Of a DNA stretch of 46,211 nt, positions 8,339 to 17,161 are shown piece by piece. Origin of the DNA: Bacteroidales bacterium (lineage in GTDB: Bacteria > Bacteroidota > Bacteroidia > Bacteroidales > UBA932); contig JAFYEM010000056.1 of assembly GCA_017544265.1 (NCBI GenBank), positions 1 to 46,211 of the forward strand, in the 5' to 3' direction. Under the pieces are notes generated by a model, which had not been told where the DNA came from, ran no database searches, and saw nothing but the letters and a program-made list of their open reading frames with translations. How positions within the stretch are numbered: the first letter of the stretch is position 1; every line of letters starts with the position of its first letter. A program made the position numbers and the translations under genes.

Positions 8339-9207
8339 AACTCCAGTTCGGCTATGATCGGATAATGGTCGGAAAGGAAAGGGACGTCTTCGTAACTTTT
8401 CGTGATTGTCTCGTAGCTTACGCAGCGTGAGAAGCCTCTCCAGTAGATATAGTCCAGCGTCACCCTGTTTTTGCTCTTGTGCTCAGGGTCATAGAGATAG
8501 TCTCCGACGAAACGGCCGAAGCCGTGGAAGGTGGGCAGGTCGGAAATTACATTTTCCGCAGTGAGGCGGGCGTTCGGCATAATGGTGTCGAACTGGATTA
8601 TCTCGTCACAGTTCTGACGCATGTTGAAGTCCCCGGAAAGAATGACGGGAAGCCCTTCGGGATTGAGTGAAGAGCAGCGTTCATAGGCCATCTCGAGTCC
8701 CTTCCGCCTGGCTTCGGCGCTCTGGCTGTCGAGGTGGATGTTCATGAAGAAGAACTTCTCCCCGGTTTCCTTTAACTTGAATATGCCCCAGGTGGCAAGG
8801 TCGTAGTGGCGCGCCCCCCAGCTCTTGGAAGGGACTTCCGGGGTTTCGCTCATCCAGAACACACCCAGTTTAAGCGGCTTGATTTTCTTGCGGTTCCAGT
8901 AGATGGGTTCCGACTCCTTTTCCTTGCTGGAGGGGTCGCGCGGGATGTCGTATCCGGCATAGTTCCTGCAGGAACGGAGGATAAACTCATGCTGATCCCA
9001 TTCCGGCTCGTTTACTCCTATTATGTCCGGAGCGTAATCCTCGATGAGAGCCGGAGTCGCGGCCTGGCGGATTTTCCATTCGTATTCAGGCTTTTTTTCA
9101 CTGGCGGAGCCGAAGCGGATGTTGTAGGACATCACCTTGAGCCGGGTCTGGGCCTGCATGGCGAAGACCGCTCCAAGGCAAACTACGATGCAGAACAGTC
9201 TTCTCAT
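8335..9207 (-). CDS. Secreted endonuclease/exonuclease/phosphatase (EEP) family protein
   Basis: The protein has 290 residues with a signal peptide ending MQAQ (residues 1-19). EEP signature motifs follow in order: LKVMSYNIRF, DIIGVNEPEWDQ (metal-binding Glu), FFFMNIHLDS, ILSGDFNM, VTLDYIYW and LSDHYPI (catalytic Asp-His). All catalytic positions are present. Secreted EEP proteins are common beside SusC/D pairs and cleave phosphodiester or phosphomonoester bonds; the substrate here is unknown. It is the last gene of the nine-gene operon from 20731, coupled by a four-base overlap to the BACON gene before it. Its 3' end overlaps the convergent MBL gene with no terminator visible. A second EEP domain is encoded at 31219-32952. 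Confidence 0.85.
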   Translation of the reverse strand: MRRLFCIVVCLGAVFAMQAQTRLKVMSYNIRFGSASEKKPEYEWKIRQAATPALIEDYAPDIIGVNEPEWDQHEFILRSCRNYAGYDIPRDPSSKEKESEPIYWNRKKIKPLKLGVFWMSETPEVPSKSWGARHYDLATWGIFKLKETGEKFFFMNIHLDSQSAEARRKGLEMAYERCSSLNPEGLPVILSGDFNMRQNCDEIIQFDTIMPNARLTAENVISDLPTFHGFGRFVGDYLYDPEHKSKNRVTLDYIYWRGFSRCVSYETITKSYEDVPFLSDHYPIIAELEF

Positions 9208-9874
9208 CTTCCCGCCTCCTGCTGAAGGGTTACGCTTCCGCTCACCGTCTCGCCCCAGCCGTCAGGTGCAGAAACGGTAATGCTGATGCTCCGCCGGTCG
9301 CGGGACGGGCTCGGCCCGACTGTGAAAGTAACCAAGTTGTGGGACATTCCGTAATCCGTGATGCCTGCCGATCCGGAGATTTTGAGAAATGCCGGAAGCA
9401 TGTTGGTCTCCACGACGGCCTCATAGGTCCCGCCCTCTGCCGGGACCACCGGGTAGTTCCCCACAAGACGGATATATTCCAGGTAAATGCCCTCCTGCCT
9501 GACGGTCAGGGTGTCGGTGCGGCCTTCTGCACGCAGGACAATCCGGCGCTGCGGCGCAGACCGGCATTTGCGTCCAGATGCATTCTCAGTGGACCGCTTC
9601 CCCTCTTGTTAATGAAAGCCGTCCCGTTGTCGCCGAAAGCGACCCAGGATTGGTTGTCCAGTATTGCAGCCTCATAGTCTATGGGATTGCAATCCCTGGA
9701 ATTGACGTACTTGTCCGCATAGACAAAAAACTCACACTCGCTGTATTCTACTGGGCACTCTATGACCTTTTCGGATGCCCCGAGAGAAATAACACTCACG
9801 TATTCCGCATTCTGCTTTGTGCAGGAAGAGGCCAGAGGCACGAGTGAGATGCATATCAGTATCAGCTTTTTCAT
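9204..9874 (-). pseudogene. BACON-domain lipoprotein gene with a one-base frameshift
   Basis: The N-terminal half (from ATG 9874) reads MKKLILICISLVPLASSCTK, a lipoprotein signal with the Cys at residue 18, and continues to NAGLRRSAG before running out of frame. One frame over, the sequence RIVLRAEGRTDTLTVRQEG followed by VGNYPVVPAEGGTYEAVVETN and SGSVTLQQEAGR is a textbook BACON domain. Adding one C near 9555 (GCGCCGG to GCGCCCGG) restores a single 223-residue frame. Both ends keep the four-base overlaps typical of this operon, which suggests that the gene was recently intact or that the base was lost in sequencing. BACON domains sit on surface lipoproteins of glycan-utilisation loci, probably as spacers or glycan/mucin contact domains. 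Confidence 0.75.
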
Positions 9875-10242
9875 TTCGTGGCAGGTTGTGTAAGCTGGAC
9901 TCTTATCGTCTCCGCACCGGTGGAGGTGTCTTCGGGGACGATAACGGCATAAGCCACCCGGCTTTCAGGGAAAGGATTGGCGTCATATTCAATGCGAATG
10001 CAAACATTGTACCCCTTTCCGGATGTAATATCCGGATGGAGCCACTTTATGTCCGAGTCGCCATAATCGAAACTGAGGTTCCACGTGACGGTGGAATAGA
10101 CAGGAAGATACAGATGTCCGGCCAGATTGCCCGGCACGTCCACCTCCGTGCTGTTGACGGCAAGCGGAACGGTCCATTCCCACTTCTTCGAGCAGCCGAG
10201 AAGGGGAAGCATACACAAGAGTATTATCAGGAACTTTCTCAT
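9871..10242 (-). CDS. Small surface lipoprotein
   Basis: The 123-residue protein has a lipoprotein signal (MRKFLIILLCMLPLLGC, Cys17). The mature part is beta-rich (YLPVYSTVTWNLSFDYGDSDIKWLHPDIT ... RVAYAVIVPEDTSTGAETIRVQLTQPA) and ends with the IRVQLTQPA strand pattern that closes BACON-type domains, so a single diverged BACON-like sandwich is my best guess. It follows SusD with a four-base overlap and overlaps the next gene likewise. Its position directly after SusD is where auxiliary surface glycan-binding proteins are encoded in classic loci, which suggests a binding role; this is inference from position only. Confidence 0.65.
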   Translation of the reverse strand: MRKFLIILLCMLPLLGCSKKWEWTVPLAVNSTEVDVPGNLAGHLYLPVYSTVTWNLSFDYGDSDIKWLHPDITSGKGYNVCIRIEYDANPFPESRVAYAVIVPEDTSTGAETIRVQLTQPATK

Positions 10243-11903
10243 AGGCCGTACTGATTGTATTCGTTATTGTCGAGGGCTCCGCCAGAATAGGTAACCTGTA
10301 CCTGCGGGATGGGGCAGTAGCGGTGGCAGGGCCTCGCATTGGTCTTGAGCAAGGAACCGCCGTACTCCTGTATGGTTTCCCACCAGATTCCCCAGCGGAC
10401 CAGGTCGTGTTTGCGGTTGTACTCGCCGAACAGTTCACGTGCGCATTCGTCCTGTATCATTTTCAGAATGGCCTCCTCGTCGGCAAAATCCGCAGGCTTG
10501 ACCTCCGGTAGGCCGGCGCGCCGCCGCACCTGGTTGAGATAGGAGCAGGCCAAGTCTTCATCCCCCCTGCGAAGGTGCGCTTCAGCCATGTTGAGGACGG
10601 CCCCGGCGTAGCGGTAAATCTTGAAATTGTTGCTGTCCTGCTTGTACTGCATATTGAAGCACCAGAACTTGTCGCCGAGGTAAGGGCGGGAAGTGGCAGA
10701 CATTCCGTCGAAATATAGCCAGTGCGGTTTTACGACGCTGCGGTCGTCGTAAGCGTTGAAGCCGAACCATCCGCACTGCATCCATCCGCCGCCATCCTCG
10801 ACCTGTCCGGCCGCCGTGCAGCTGTGGCGTCTGCGGTCTCCGCTATTGTAGGGCATCAGATCCTTGTACATGTGGTTCGTGGGACGCAGCGGGGAATTGG
10901 TCCTGGAGGCGGAGCCGAGTTCCGGGATGCCGACTTCGGCATAGTAGTCGGTGGAGGTGTCGAATTCCGTCACTTCGGAGTTGTCGTCGCCTTCATCGTC
11001 GAGGTCCGGGTCGAAATTGCCGCGCATAGGCTCGCAGCGCGATGCGAGTTCGCCGTAAACCTTGTATCCATAGTCCGTCACCGTCTGCCCCATCTCAAGT
11101 ATGGATTCCCCGGTGTAGCGGTTGCGGAAAGCGACATCCGAAAGTTTGTATTTCTCCAGCGGACCGTACATTTCCTCCAGAAGGCTGAAGAAGTCTATGG
11201 CCTCGCTCCACATGCCCTCCCACAGGCACATCTTGCCGCCGACCATCAGGCCGACAGCAGCTCCGGCACGGTACTGCTTCGGATTTGCGGGGGCGTAGGT
11301 TGGATAGAAGGGCAGCGCCCTGTCCTCGATAATACATTTGCGGAGCTCCTGGATGAGGGTGCGGCGAGTCTCGGAGGCGCTCATTCTCGGGAGATGGGCT
11401 ATCCGGTCGTTGTTCCTGTCGGTTACTTCCTCCTCGTAGAAAGGCACGTCGCCGAAGTTGCAGGTGAGAAGGTAGTAGAAAAGGCTGCGCAGCACTACGG
11501 CCTCGGCCCGCAGAGCCGCCTTTTCACTTTCATCGACGGAGGACGCCTCTATTGTACTTAAAATGGTGTTGCAACGGGATACTCCCCTGTAGAGATTTGC
11601 CCAGAGATTGGCGCAGAACTGGGGATTCATCGTGGAATACTGGCAGTAGGCCTCGTACTGGCCGGAAGAGCCCATCTGCATCAGGTCGGTCTGCGCCTCG
11701 GTGATGTAGAAATACTTGACTTCCTTGAAAATATCCCTCAGGGGGAGGTAGCAGCCATTGAGACCGGTCTCTATCTGGACTGCCGTCTGATAGTAGGTTT
11801 TCCTTGTGGAAGAACCGTAGATGTCTTCCTTGAGGTAGCTGCAGGAAACTGAGCCGATGGTGAGCAAAGCGCCGCAGAGAATATGCAGAACGGTCTTTTT
11901 CAT
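10239..11903 (-). CDS. SusD/RagB-family surface glycan-binding lipoprotein
   Basis: From the ATG at 11903 the protein has 554 residues and begins MKKTVLHILCGALLTIGSVSC, a lipoprotein signal with Cys21. A longer in-frame extension overlaps SusC and lacks a signal. SusD landmarks are present: LNGCYLPLRDI, the TPR-like helices with ANLYRGVSRCNTIL and LRAEAVVLRSLFYYLLTCNFGDVPF, then YRYAGAVLNMAEAHLRRGDEDLACSYLNQVRRRAGLP, ERR-type DECARELFGEYNRKHDLVRWG, and a C-terminal NNEYNQYGL. SusD caps the SusC transporter and captures the glycan. It lies two bases after SusC and overlaps the next lipoprotein by four bases. Length and features are normal for the family. Confidence 0.97.
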   Translation of the reverse strand: MKKTVLHILCGALLTIGSVSCSYLKEDIYGSSTRKTYYQTAVQIETGLNGCYLPLRDIFKEVKYFYITEAQTDLMQMGSSGQYEAYCQYSTMNPQFCANLWANLYRGVSRCNTILSTIEASSVDESEKAALRAEAVVLRSLFYYLLTCNFGDVPFYEEEVTDRNNDRIAHLPRMSASETRRTLIQELRKCIIEDRALPFYPTYAPANPKQYRAGAAVGLMVGGKMCLWEGMWSEAIDFFSLLEEMYGPLEKYKLSDVAFRNRYTGESILEMGQTVTDYGYKVYGELASRCEPMRGNFDPDLDDEGDDNSEVTEFDTSTDYYAEVGIPELGSASRTNSPLRPTNHMYKDLMPYNSGDRRRHSCTAAGQVEDGGGWMQCGWFGFNAYDDRSVVKPHWLYFDGMSATSRPYLGDKFWCFNMQYKQDSNNFKIYRYAGAVLNMAEAHLRRGDEDLACSYLNQVRRRAGLPEVKPADFADEEAILKMIQDECARELFGEYNRKHDLVRWGIWWETIQEYGGSLLKTNARPCHRYCPIPQVQVTYSGGALDNNEYNQYGL

Positions 11904-11905
11904 AA

Positions 11906-14900
11906 TCAGAACTTCGCTTTGATACTTAGGGTGTAGGTTCTCGGATTGGGATACGAGGCGTTGTCTATCCTCCTTCCGGAGGACGAGATGTCCGGATCGT
12001 ATCCGTTGTAGGAGGTGAAGAGCCAGAGATTGTCGCCGTTCAGGGAAACGTTTATGCTCTTCATCCACTTGACCTTGTTTCGGAGGTCAAAGGTGTAGCC
12101 GACGCTGAGTGTCTTGATTCTCAGGAAGGAAGCGTCGTGGATCAGTGCGTCGCTGCCGTAGGTGTCCTCGTCGTATGGCGCGGGGATGTCAGACCAGGGG
12201 TTGCGTACGGGGTGCCAGCCGTCCAGCATGTAGCGGTACTTGTTGGTCGTGTAGGTGGTCATGCCGAGCTGGCGCTCGGAGATGTTGTAGAGTTTTCCCC
12301 CTATGGAATATGAGAGGAAGAGGTCCACGTGGACGTTCCAGATATTGAACGAGTTCTGGAGGCCGCCGTAAACGACCGGATCCCCCGAGCCCATATAGAC
12401 ATAATCGTTGCGGTCCAGCACGCCGTCGTGATTCACGTCGACATACTTCCGCACGCCGTTCTTGTCGTAGCGCGAGGCGAAGGCATGGGTCGCTTTGTTG
12501 CGCTCCCTTTCCTCGTCGTTGTGCCATACGCCGGCGCACTGGAAGCCCCAGAGCGCATTCGCCGGGTAGCCCTTCACGTAGCCGTAGTACATCTGGCCGT
12601 CGTAGTGGACGGTCGATATGTACTCGGTGTCGCCGATGTCGAGCACAATCTGGTTGTTGTGGCTTATGTTGAACACGGTCTCCCAGTTGAAGTGCTTCCT
12701 CGTGATATTGTGCGAGGTTATGGAGAACTCGATACCCATGTTGCGCGTCTTGCCGAAATTCTTCCAGCGGGAGGAGTATCCGGTTTGGACTGAGTTCGCC
12801 ACCGACATAAGAAGGTCGGTAGTGTAGGAAAGGTAGGCGTCCATGGTCATGGAAATCCTGTCGCGCCACAGCGAAACATCGATGCCGGCGTTGTAGGATG
12901 TGGTTTTCTCCCAGGTAAGGTTGGGATTGTCCAGCCTCGAGGGATAATACGCTACCGGCGACAGTTCGCCGAACATCCACTCGGACGCGCTGTTAGAGAG
13001 AGTCGCGCTGGACACGCCTGTGGAGACGGCGTCGTTGCCGGTCATACCCGCGCTTAGACGCAGTGACAGATCCGTCAGCCAGGTCGCGTTCGCAACCGCC
13101 AGCCAGAGCTCCTTGCTTATGTTCCACCTGAATGCGCCAGCGGGGAAGAACGCCCATTTATGGCCTTCTGCGAAGTTGGACGCGCCGTCGGCCCTGGCGG
13201 TGAAGGTCAGGAAGTAACGTCCGAGAGCCGAGTAATTGGCCCTTCCTATGAATGACATCCGTTTCATCAGGCTCTTGTCCGTGGAGGGCGAAAGGTTGCG
13301 GCGGTCCATCACCGACTCGAGATTGTAGAAGGTCACGTTGTCGTCGAGGTATCCCCGGCCGGAGAGCGAGGTGTAGTTTATCCAGCGGCCCTGCATGGTG
13401 AAGCCGCCCATGAGCTGCAGCTTGTGCCCTCCGTTGAAGTTGCGGTCATAGTTGAGCGTGTTTTCCCACAGGAAGGAGTTGCGCTCATCGTTGGAACGCA
13501 TCGCGTAGGCGCCGGTGTGCCTGGTCTTGCTCACCGGGAGGGTGGTCGGCTCGTATTTGAAGTCCTGATAGATGTTGTACTTGTAAGTGAATGAAGTCTT
13601 GAGTTTGAGCCGGTTGTTCTTGGTCAGGGTAAACTCGAGCCAGGGATTCAGGCTCAGGTAGTACTCCCTCACCCAGTAGGTCGACGAAGTGGCGACTATG
13701 TACGGATTGTCGTAAACGCTTCCGCCGTTGGTGCCGGTGTCGGCATACTTGTTCCATGTGGAAGTGGGGTCCAGCAGCGGCGAGATGCAGACGGCGGCGC
13801 TGGTCGATGTGCCGTTGAGCTGTATCTTGTTACGGTCGCGGTGCTTGAAGTTGAACTGCACGTTGGCTCCTATCTTGAGCCAGCGCCAGAGGCGCCTGTC
13901 CACCTTGATACGGCTCACGAGACGCTTCATGTCATTGCCTATGATGATTCCCTGGGTGTCGTCGTAGCCGAGCGAGAAATAGATGTGGGAACGGGACTCG
14001 CCGGTGTTTATGGCAAGGTTGTAGGACTGGTTCACGGCCTTGCGGGTCATGACATCCTGCCAGTCGGTGCCTTTGCCGAAGGAAGCGGGGTTCTCGTAAG
14101 GATAGACCTTGCTGCCTTCCACATCGGTGGACTGGGCGGTTGTGAGTTTGAAGATGCCGCGGTCAAGGTTGAAATCGTTGCGGTACTGGGCGAACTCGGC
14201 CGCGTTCATCACGTCCATCTTGCGGGGAAGTTCCGCGAGGCCGACCTTGGCGCTGAAAGTGATGTTGAGGGTCTGGCTGTCGCCGCCCTTGGTAGTGACC
14301 AGGATGACGCCGTTGGCGCCGCGGGAACCGTAGAGGGCCGTAGAGGAAGCGTCTTTCAGGACGGAAACGCTCTTGATGTCCTCGGGATTTATGTCAGAGA
14401 AACTGTCCACTGCGTCCACCACGCCATCGACCACGATGAGCGGGTCGTTGGAGGCGTTTATGGAGCGGGAGCCCCTGACGCGGATGGTCATGCCCTCGCC
14501 GGGCTCGCCGCCGGTGCTGGTAATCTCCATACCCGCGACCCTGCCCTGCAGCATCTGGTCCACGGAAACAGAAGCGTCGCTCTTGATCTTGTCCATATTG
14601 ACAACCGCGACGGAGCCGGTCAGGTCGCTCTTTTTCTGTGAGCCGTAGGCTATGACCACAACCTCGTCCAGCGAGGTCTGCTGGATTTTCATAACCACGT
14701 TGATGGACTTGCGGTTATCCACGCGGATGACCTGCTCCTCCATTCCTATCATGGAGAACACCAGCGAGTCGTCATTCTTGCAGGAAATGGTGTATTTTCC
14801 CTCGCTGTCGGTCATGACCCCGGTGGTAGTGCCCTGTATCAGGACTGCGAGGCCTTCTATGGGGAGACCGTCCTCGCCGACGACCTGTCCTTTCACCGTC

Positions 14901-14965
14901 ACCTGGGCAAAGGCTGAAACCGCACCGAGAAGCAGGGCTGAAAGTATTAGCAGTAGTTTTTTCAT
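11906..14965 (-). CDS. SusC/RagA-family TonB-dependent outer-membrane transporter
   Basis: The 1019-residue protein has a signal peptide (ending AFAQ, residue 21), then a carboxypeptidase-D-like regulatory domain (residues about 22-95: VKGQVVGEDGLPIEGLAVLIQGT) and the TonB box region around LDEVVVIAYGSQKKSDLTGSV. The plug follows (GRVAGMEITSTGGEPGEGMTIRVRGSRSINASNDPLIVVDGV ... LKDASSTALYGSRGANGVILVTTKGG), then the 22-strand barrel ending YTLSIKAKF. It imports oligosaccharides bound by SusD using TonB energy. There is no FecR-interacting N-terminal extension, which agrees with control by a LacI-type rather than an anti-sigma regulator. It overlaps the upstream lipoprotein gene by four bases. 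Full length, no missing parts. Confidence 0.97.
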   Translation of the reverse strand: MKKLLLILSALLLGAVSAFAQVTVKGQVVGEDGLPIEGLAVLIQGTTTGVMTDSEGKYTISCKNDDSLVFSMIGMEEQVIRVDNRKSINVVMKIQQTSLDEVVVIAYGSQKKSDLTGSVAVVNMDKIKSDASVSVDQMLQGRVAGMEITSTGGEPGEGMTIRVRGSRSINASNDPLIVVDGVVDAVDSFSDINPEDIKSVSVLKDASSTALYGSRGANGVILVTTKGGDSQTLNITFSAKVGLAELPRKMDVMNAAEFAQYRNDFNLDRGIFKLTTAQSTDVEGSKVYPYENPASFGKGTDWQDVMTRKAVNQSYNLAINTGESRSHIYFSLGYDDTQGIIIGNDMKRLVSRIKVDRRLWRWLKIGANVQFNFKHRDRNKIQLNGTSTSAAVCISPLLDPTSTWNKYADTGTNGGSVYDNPYIVATSSTYWVREYYLSLNPWLEFTLTKNNRLKLKTSFTYKYNIYQDFKYEPTTLPVSKTRHTGAYAMRSNDERNSFLWENTLNYDRNFNGGHKLQLMGGFTMQGRWINYTSLSGRGYLDDNVTFYNLESVMDRRNLSPSTDKSLMKRMSFIGRANYSALGRYFLTFTARADGASNFAEGHKWAFFPAGAFRWNISKELWLAVANATWLTDLSLRLSAGMTGNDAVSTGVSSATLSNSASEWMFGELSPVAYYPSRLDNPNLTWEKTTSYNAGIDVSLWRDRISMTMDAYLSYTTDLLMSVANSVQTGYSSRWKNFGKTRNMGIEFSITSHNITRKHFNWETVFNISHNNQIVLDIGDTEYISTVHYDGQMYYGYVKGYPANALWGFQCAGVWHNDEERERNKATHAFASRYDKNGVRKYVDVNHDGVLDRNDYVYMGSGDPVVYGGLQNSFNIWNVHVDLFLSYSIGGKLYNISERQLGMTTYTTNKYRYMLDGWHPVRNPWSDIPAPYDEDTYGSDALIHDASFLRIKTLSVGYTFDLRNKVKWMKSINVSLNGDNLWLFTSYNGYDPDISSSGRRIDNASYPNPRTYTLSIKAKF

Positions 14966-15675
14966 AGCCTCGACTCCTCTGCCCGGATAGTGAAACCGTA
15001 GAGCATCCCTCCGTCAAGGGGCTGCATCGACATATTTCTCAGCAGGCTCCAGATACCTGCAGAGGTGTAGAGATAATCGCTGCGTGAGCCCGCCATGGCG
15101 ACGGGGCCGAACTGTCCCGGCAGGCAGTCTGCGAAAGTCGCGTCCTCCAGCGCGGGGGACTCGTCGGAAAGCAGGAGCGCGTATATCCAGTCGGTGTCCG
15201 TCTCCTTGAACCAGGTTTCCTGGAGCAGAAGGGCGATGTCCGCTTCGGAAGGTGCCCCCAGGATGATGGCGAACTTGCCTTTCCGGATAAGCAGGGCCTG
15301 CAGGTTGCCTGAGGCGAGGGAGCTGAGCTCCATCCCTTCTCCGGCTGCGGCGAACAGGTATTTTTCACCGGCGGCAATGCCGAGGGTGTGCTTGGCGCAT
15401 GGCCATTTGGAAGCATGGGAAGAGAACCAGTCGTCAGCGCCGCCCTCAAATGAGAGGTCGGTGAGACACAGGGCAACATCGGCTCCGGAAGCTGAAACGG
15501 CGGGGTTGAGAGCGTCACCCCCGGTCGGGCATGAGGCCCAGATGACTGCAAGTGAGGAGGCCTTCTCCGCCGCCTCGAACTCGGCAGAGACGGGATGGTC
15601 TTTAGTCACGGGAATCTCCTTGCCGCAAGAGGCAGTCAGCAGAGCCGCAGTCATTATGAAGAATAATTTTCTCAT
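14962..15675 (-). CDS. Lipoprotein of unknown function upstream of SusC
   Basis: The 237-residue protein begins MRKLFFIMTAALLTASCGKE (lipobox Cys17). The body alternates short strands and helices (SSLAVIWASCPTGGD, YLFAAAGEGMELSSLA, GKFAIILGAPSEADIALLLQETWFKETDTDWIYALLL) and could be an alpha/beta fold. It seems to describe a small globular domain, but I recognise no family. It sits immediately before SusC with ATGA overlaps at both ends, a position unusual for the accessory lipoproteins, which more often follow SusD. Surface location is inferred from the lipoprotein signal and operon only. Confidence 0.7.
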   Translation of the reverse strand: MRKLFFIMTAALLTASCGKEIPVTKDHPVSAEFEAAEKASSLAVIWASCPTGGDALNPAVSASGADVALCLTDLSFEGGADDWFSSHASKWPCAKHTLGIAAGEKYLFAAAGEGMELSSLASGNLQALLIRKGKFAIILGAPSEADIALLLQETWFKETDTDWIYALLLSDESPALEDATFADCLPGQFGPVAMAGSRSDYLYTSAGIWSLLRNMSMQPLDGGMLYGFTIRAEESRL

Positions 15676-16313
15676 TGGCCGCCCTCCCGTTGTGAAATTT
15701 TACATCCGGCACTTGTCACAAGACCCCATTCGTCGGTAAAGGAAACAGTCAGCATCCCTTCGCGTGAACTTCCGGATTCTGCCGTAAACAATATGCTCCT
15801 GAAATCTGCGCCGATTTCGGGTGAGACTATCCAGCCTGCGTCGGAGCTGCAGCTGATGGAACCGCGCTGTGCCCCCGTGAGATTCGTGCGCAGGGGAATG
15901 TAGCAGCTTCCGCCCGAAGCCGGAACGGTCGCGTCTTCAAGCGAAATGAAGGCTTCGATGCCCTGCTGGCGGATGTAGAGGGTGTCCGCCGTGGCACCGT
16001 CGTAAGTCCGGACTATGACGTGGCCGAGCCGGTTGAAGCGAGGCGCACCCACCACGGACTCGTTGGAGTCGTAGCCGACGATTATCGCGCCCGCGTCCTT
16101 GAACAAGTCTGCCGGAACATGAACCCAAGTCTCGGGAGAGGACGCGCTCCAGACCCCGTCTGTGTCTATGAAGACAGAGAAATCACCCGCCGCCGGATAA
16201 ACTTCCACGGTCCCCAGGGACTTGCCCTGGGTTACGAGAACCTCCTGCGAGCATCCGGCAAGGCAGAGCGCAAGCCAGGTGGCCATAAAGAATATGCTGA
16301 AGTTCTTTTTCAT
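15672..16313 (-). CDS. BACON-like lipoprotein, two domains
   Basis: The 213-residue protein has a lipoprotein signal (MKKNFSIFFMATWLALCLAGCSQ, Cys21). Two BACON-like sandwiches follow. The first, about residues 30-120, has VEVYPAAGDFSVFIDTDGVWSASSPETWVHV and closes with DTLYIRQQGIEAF. The second, about 125-213, has VPASGGSCYIPLRTNLTG ... DAGWIVSPEIG and closes with TVSFTDEWGLVTSAGCKISQREGG. These are the Gly-Gly turn, the W-x-V strand and the Q-x-G closing strand of BACON domains. It belongs to the SusC/D operon (four-base overlaps on both sides) and would stand on the outer surface as a spacer or binding protein. Confidence 0.75.
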   Translation of the reverse strand: MKKNFSIFFMATWLALCLAGCSQEVLVTQGKSLGTVEVYPAAGDFSVFIDTDGVWSASSPETWVHVPADLFKDAGAIIVGYDSNESVVGAPRFNRLGHVIVRTYDGATADTLYIRQQGIEAFISLEDATVPASGGSCYIPLRTNLTGAQRGSISCSSDAGWIVSPEIGADFRSILFTAESGSSREGMLTVSFTDEWGLVTSAGCKISQREGGQ

Positions 16314-17158
16314 TCGTAAGATCCGTCAATGATAAGCAAATCCTCGTTTCCGGCCCTGTTCGGCGCAGCCTGGACGGCGACATCAAGCACGCCGCCCGAA
16401 ACCACTTTCAGGGGACCGTCAACCGCGGCGGAAAAAGCCTCGTCTGCGCTCACCGCCGTCACTGTCAGGTGTTCTAAAGTTCCTGAGGGCACCTGGGCCC
16501 AGACTTCCAGCGGGGCCTGCAAGGTGCAGGGCCTGCCCACTTTTGTCAGCGTAACTGTATGCGATCCTTCGGTCACTAGAGGTTCGGTGCCGGACTGCAT
16601 GGCCACGTTGCCGGCAAGCGGGGAGGCGGGACACTGCAGTACCACCTTTTCGACAAGCCCTTCCACGCTGCACTTTATCTTGAGATGCAAAAGCCCGGTA
16701 CAACCGTTCCCGTAGGAGAATTCGATTTTCCCTTCAGGGGAGGCCTCCGCGACCAGTATTGAGTTGAGTGCCAGGTGTCTGGCCGCCGATTCCCCGGCGA
16801 CCTGCTCGCAGAGTACTGGCTGGCGCCGCTCCGCGACGCAAGGATATCCCTTCTCGCTGAAGGGGTAATATGCCATGAGCGAACCGGAGACGGACATACC
16901 GTAGAAGGAGGCCGCTCCGCCCTTCAGGGCATATTCATTCATAATTGTATAGCGGCAGTTGCTCCGGCCTTTCCCGTCGTAAATGCCGATGCGGGCGGAT
17001 GCCGGCCAGACGAATGCCTGGGAGGCGTAATCCGCGACAGTTGCGCTCACCATGGTCCGGCCGCCGGAGTCTATCTCGGGGTCGGACGGGATATTCAGTT
17101 TCTTAGTGCAGGAGACTGTCGCAAGGAGCAGGGAGATGGCGAAAAGTATCTTCTTCAT
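16310..17158 (-). CDS. Fimbrillin-like lipoprotein
   Basis: The 282-residue protein begins MKKILFAISLLLATVSCTKK (lipobox Cys17). The early part (VSATVADYASQAFVWPASARIGIYDGKGRSNCRYTI followed by GGAASFYGMSVSGSLMAYYPFSEKG) is the pattern of the N-terminal fimbrillin-like/Mfa-type fold of Bacteroidetes: a 'W..GD.I.V..' type strand, then a 'AYYP' strand, then LLHLKIKCSVEGLVEKVVLQ. The second half continues that transthyretin-like double sandwich. Such domains occur both in fimbriae and as stalks of surface glycan-binding proteins; the latter fits this operon. It starts three bases after the GLUG gene stop and overlaps the next gene by four bases. Confidence 0.7.
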   Translation of the reverse strand: MKKILFAISLLLATVSCTKKLNIPSDPEIDSGGRTMVSATVADYASQAFVWPASARIGIYDGKGRSNCRYTIMNEYALKGGAASFYGMSVSGSLMAYYPFSEKGYPCVAERRQPVLCEQVAGESAARHLALNSILVAEASPEGKIEFSYGNGCTGLLHLKIKCSVEGLVEKVVLQCPASPLAGNVAMQSGTEPLVTEGSHTVTLTKVGRPCTLQAPLEVWAQVPSGTLEHLTVTAVSADEAFSAAVDGPLKVVSGGVLDVAVQAAPNRAGNEDLLIIDGSYE

Positions 17159-17161
17159 AGT

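Noticed and set aside
10239-12068. Longer N-terminal form of SusD
   Set aside because: The extra 55 codons overlap SusC and lack a signal peptide; the ATG at 11903 starts a proper lipoprotein signal.
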